NCBI RefSeq assembly: GCF_947242115.1
Contig: NC_074720.1
Span: 14,711,145 to 14,775,144 of the forward strand
Reading direction: 5' to 3'
DNA length: 64,000 bases
DNA from: Biomphalaria glabrata
Lineage: Eukaryota; Mollusca; Gastropoda; Planorbidae
Shown here piece after piece: positions 63,187 to 64,000 of this stretch. Position 1 is the first letter of the stretch. Every line of letters starts with the position of its first letter. The notes under the pieces are model-generated. The model saw only the letters and a list, made by a program, of their open reading frames with translations. It did not search any database and was not told the origin of the DNA. Position numbers and translations under genes: made by a program.

Positions 63187-63245
63187 GTGCTTTTTTTTTG
63201 TAAAAAGAATAGGTGCCGGTACTCAGTGATAAATTGCCTAACTTA
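63187..63245 (+). mobile_element. hAT-like element left end
   Basis: CAGTGCTTTTTTTTTGTAAA then AATAGGTGCCGGTACTCAGT, AATTGCCTAACTTA; near-copy of the start of 51366-51535. The right end was not found. Confidence 0.55.
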
Positions 63246-63422
63246 CAAAATATTGCCAAAGAAAGCAATACCAAAATACCTGTAGATATTCAGTTACTCA
63301 GTTACCCAACAATTCTGGAATGAACAGTAAGTTTAGTTTTGTTGTTGTCAGAGTTACCTGCAATATACTTCAAAATTAAAACTAAACTTTTTTTTTCTTC
63401 TTAAGACCTACTTTTATTTTTA

Positions 63423-64000
63423 GATTCAGTAGATCAGTTAGACATTTCTCTTTAGATTCAGTAGGCCTACATCAGTTAGACATTTCTCTTTACATTCAGT
63501 AGGCCTACATCAGTTAGACATTTCTCTTTACATTCAGTAGACCTACATCAGTTAGACATTTCTCTTTACATTCAGTAGACCTACATCAGTTAGACATTTC
63601 TCTTTACATTCAGTAGGCCTACATCAGTTAGACATTTCTCTTTACATTCAGTAGACCTACATCAGTTAGACATTTCTCTTTACATTCAGTAGGCCTACAT
63701 CAGTTAGACATTTCTCTTTACATTCAGTAGGCCTACATCAGTTAGACATTTCTCTTTACATTCAGTAGGCCTACATCAGTTAGACATTTCTCTTTAGATT
63801 CAGTAGGCCTACATCAGTTAGACATTTCTTTTTAGATTCAGTAGGCCTACATCAGTTAGACATTTCTCTCTATATTCAGTAGGCCTACATCAGTTAGACA
63901 TTGCTCTTTAGATTCAGTAGGCCTACATCAGTTAGACATTTCTCTTTAGATTCAGTAGGCCTACATCAGTTAGACATTTCTTTTTACATTCAGTAGGCCT
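63423..64000 (+). repeat. 38-bp satellite array, open at the right edge
   Basis: About 15 head-to-tail units of CAGTAGGCCTACATCAGTTA plus GACATTTCTCTTTACATT. Units differ only at a few sites (ACATT/AGATT; AGACC/AGGCC). The array continues past the window. Confidence 0.97.

Overview
This window looks like nuclear DNA of a mollusc, most likely a heterobranch gastropod (freshwater-snail-like). It is AT-rich, has compact exons with canonical GT-AG introns, several LINE clades, tRNA-derived SINEs with the layout common in gastropods, hAT-type elements that start CAG and sit in 8-bp target duplications, and long simple-sequence tracts. The species cannot be fixed from the sequence alone. No bacterial, organellar or CRISPR features were seen.

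Five host genes can be rebuilt exon by exon, all with consistent splice phases. (1) 5167-10222, minus: a SIKE/FGFR1OP2-family coiled-coil protein, 320 aa, 4 coding exons. (2) 19524-25552, minus: nurim, a multi-pass inner nuclear membrane protein, 254 aa, 4 exons. (3) 28079-33145, plus: a sodium-dependent glucose transporter 1-like (MFSD4B/NaGLT1) protein, 782 aa, 3 exons, with a very large mucin-like loop. (4) 39073-53030, minus: kinesin-2 motor subunit KIF3B, 741 aa, 23 coding exons; the start codon probably lies alone at the end of a 26-nt microexon. (5) 57022-59480, minus: an unrecognised secreted protein of 287 aa, 4 coding exons plus a noncoding leader exon near 61.05 kb.

Layout. 1-3.5 kb: LINE remains. 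5.2-10.2 kb: SIKE/FGFR1OP2 gene with LINE, hAT and LTR-like repeats in or near its introns. 10.5-19.5 kb: gene-poor repeat zone with LINE and hAT transposase fossils, a possible LTR fragment, an unrecognised open frame at 11939-12603, SINEs and microsatellites. 19.5-25.6 kb: nurim, its introns carrying a 2-kb CR1/Jockey-like LINE, an LTR-like repeat and SINEs. 25.6-28 kb: shared upstream region of the divergent nurim and MFSD4B genes, CTAG-rich and carrying an 820-bp hAT element. 28-33 kb: MFSD4B. 33-39 kb: facing 3' ends of MFSD4B and KIF3B. 39-53 kb: KIF3B. 53-57 kb: CTAG-rich upstream DNA and LINE ends. 57-61 kb: secreted-protein gene with a large TCTA/TCTG microsatellite. 61-64 kb: LINE end, unassigned DNA and a 38-bp satellite that runs off the right edge.

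The genes do not form one pathway; they are ordinary metazoan genes (STRIPAK-associated adaptor, nuclear envelope protein, sugar transporter, ciliary motor) plus one apparently lineage-specific secreted protein. The most unusual items are the enlarged glycosylated loop in the transporter, the orphan secreted protein, the ATG-only microexon of KIF3B, and the CTAG/AGATCT-rich tracts upstream of the minus-strand genes.
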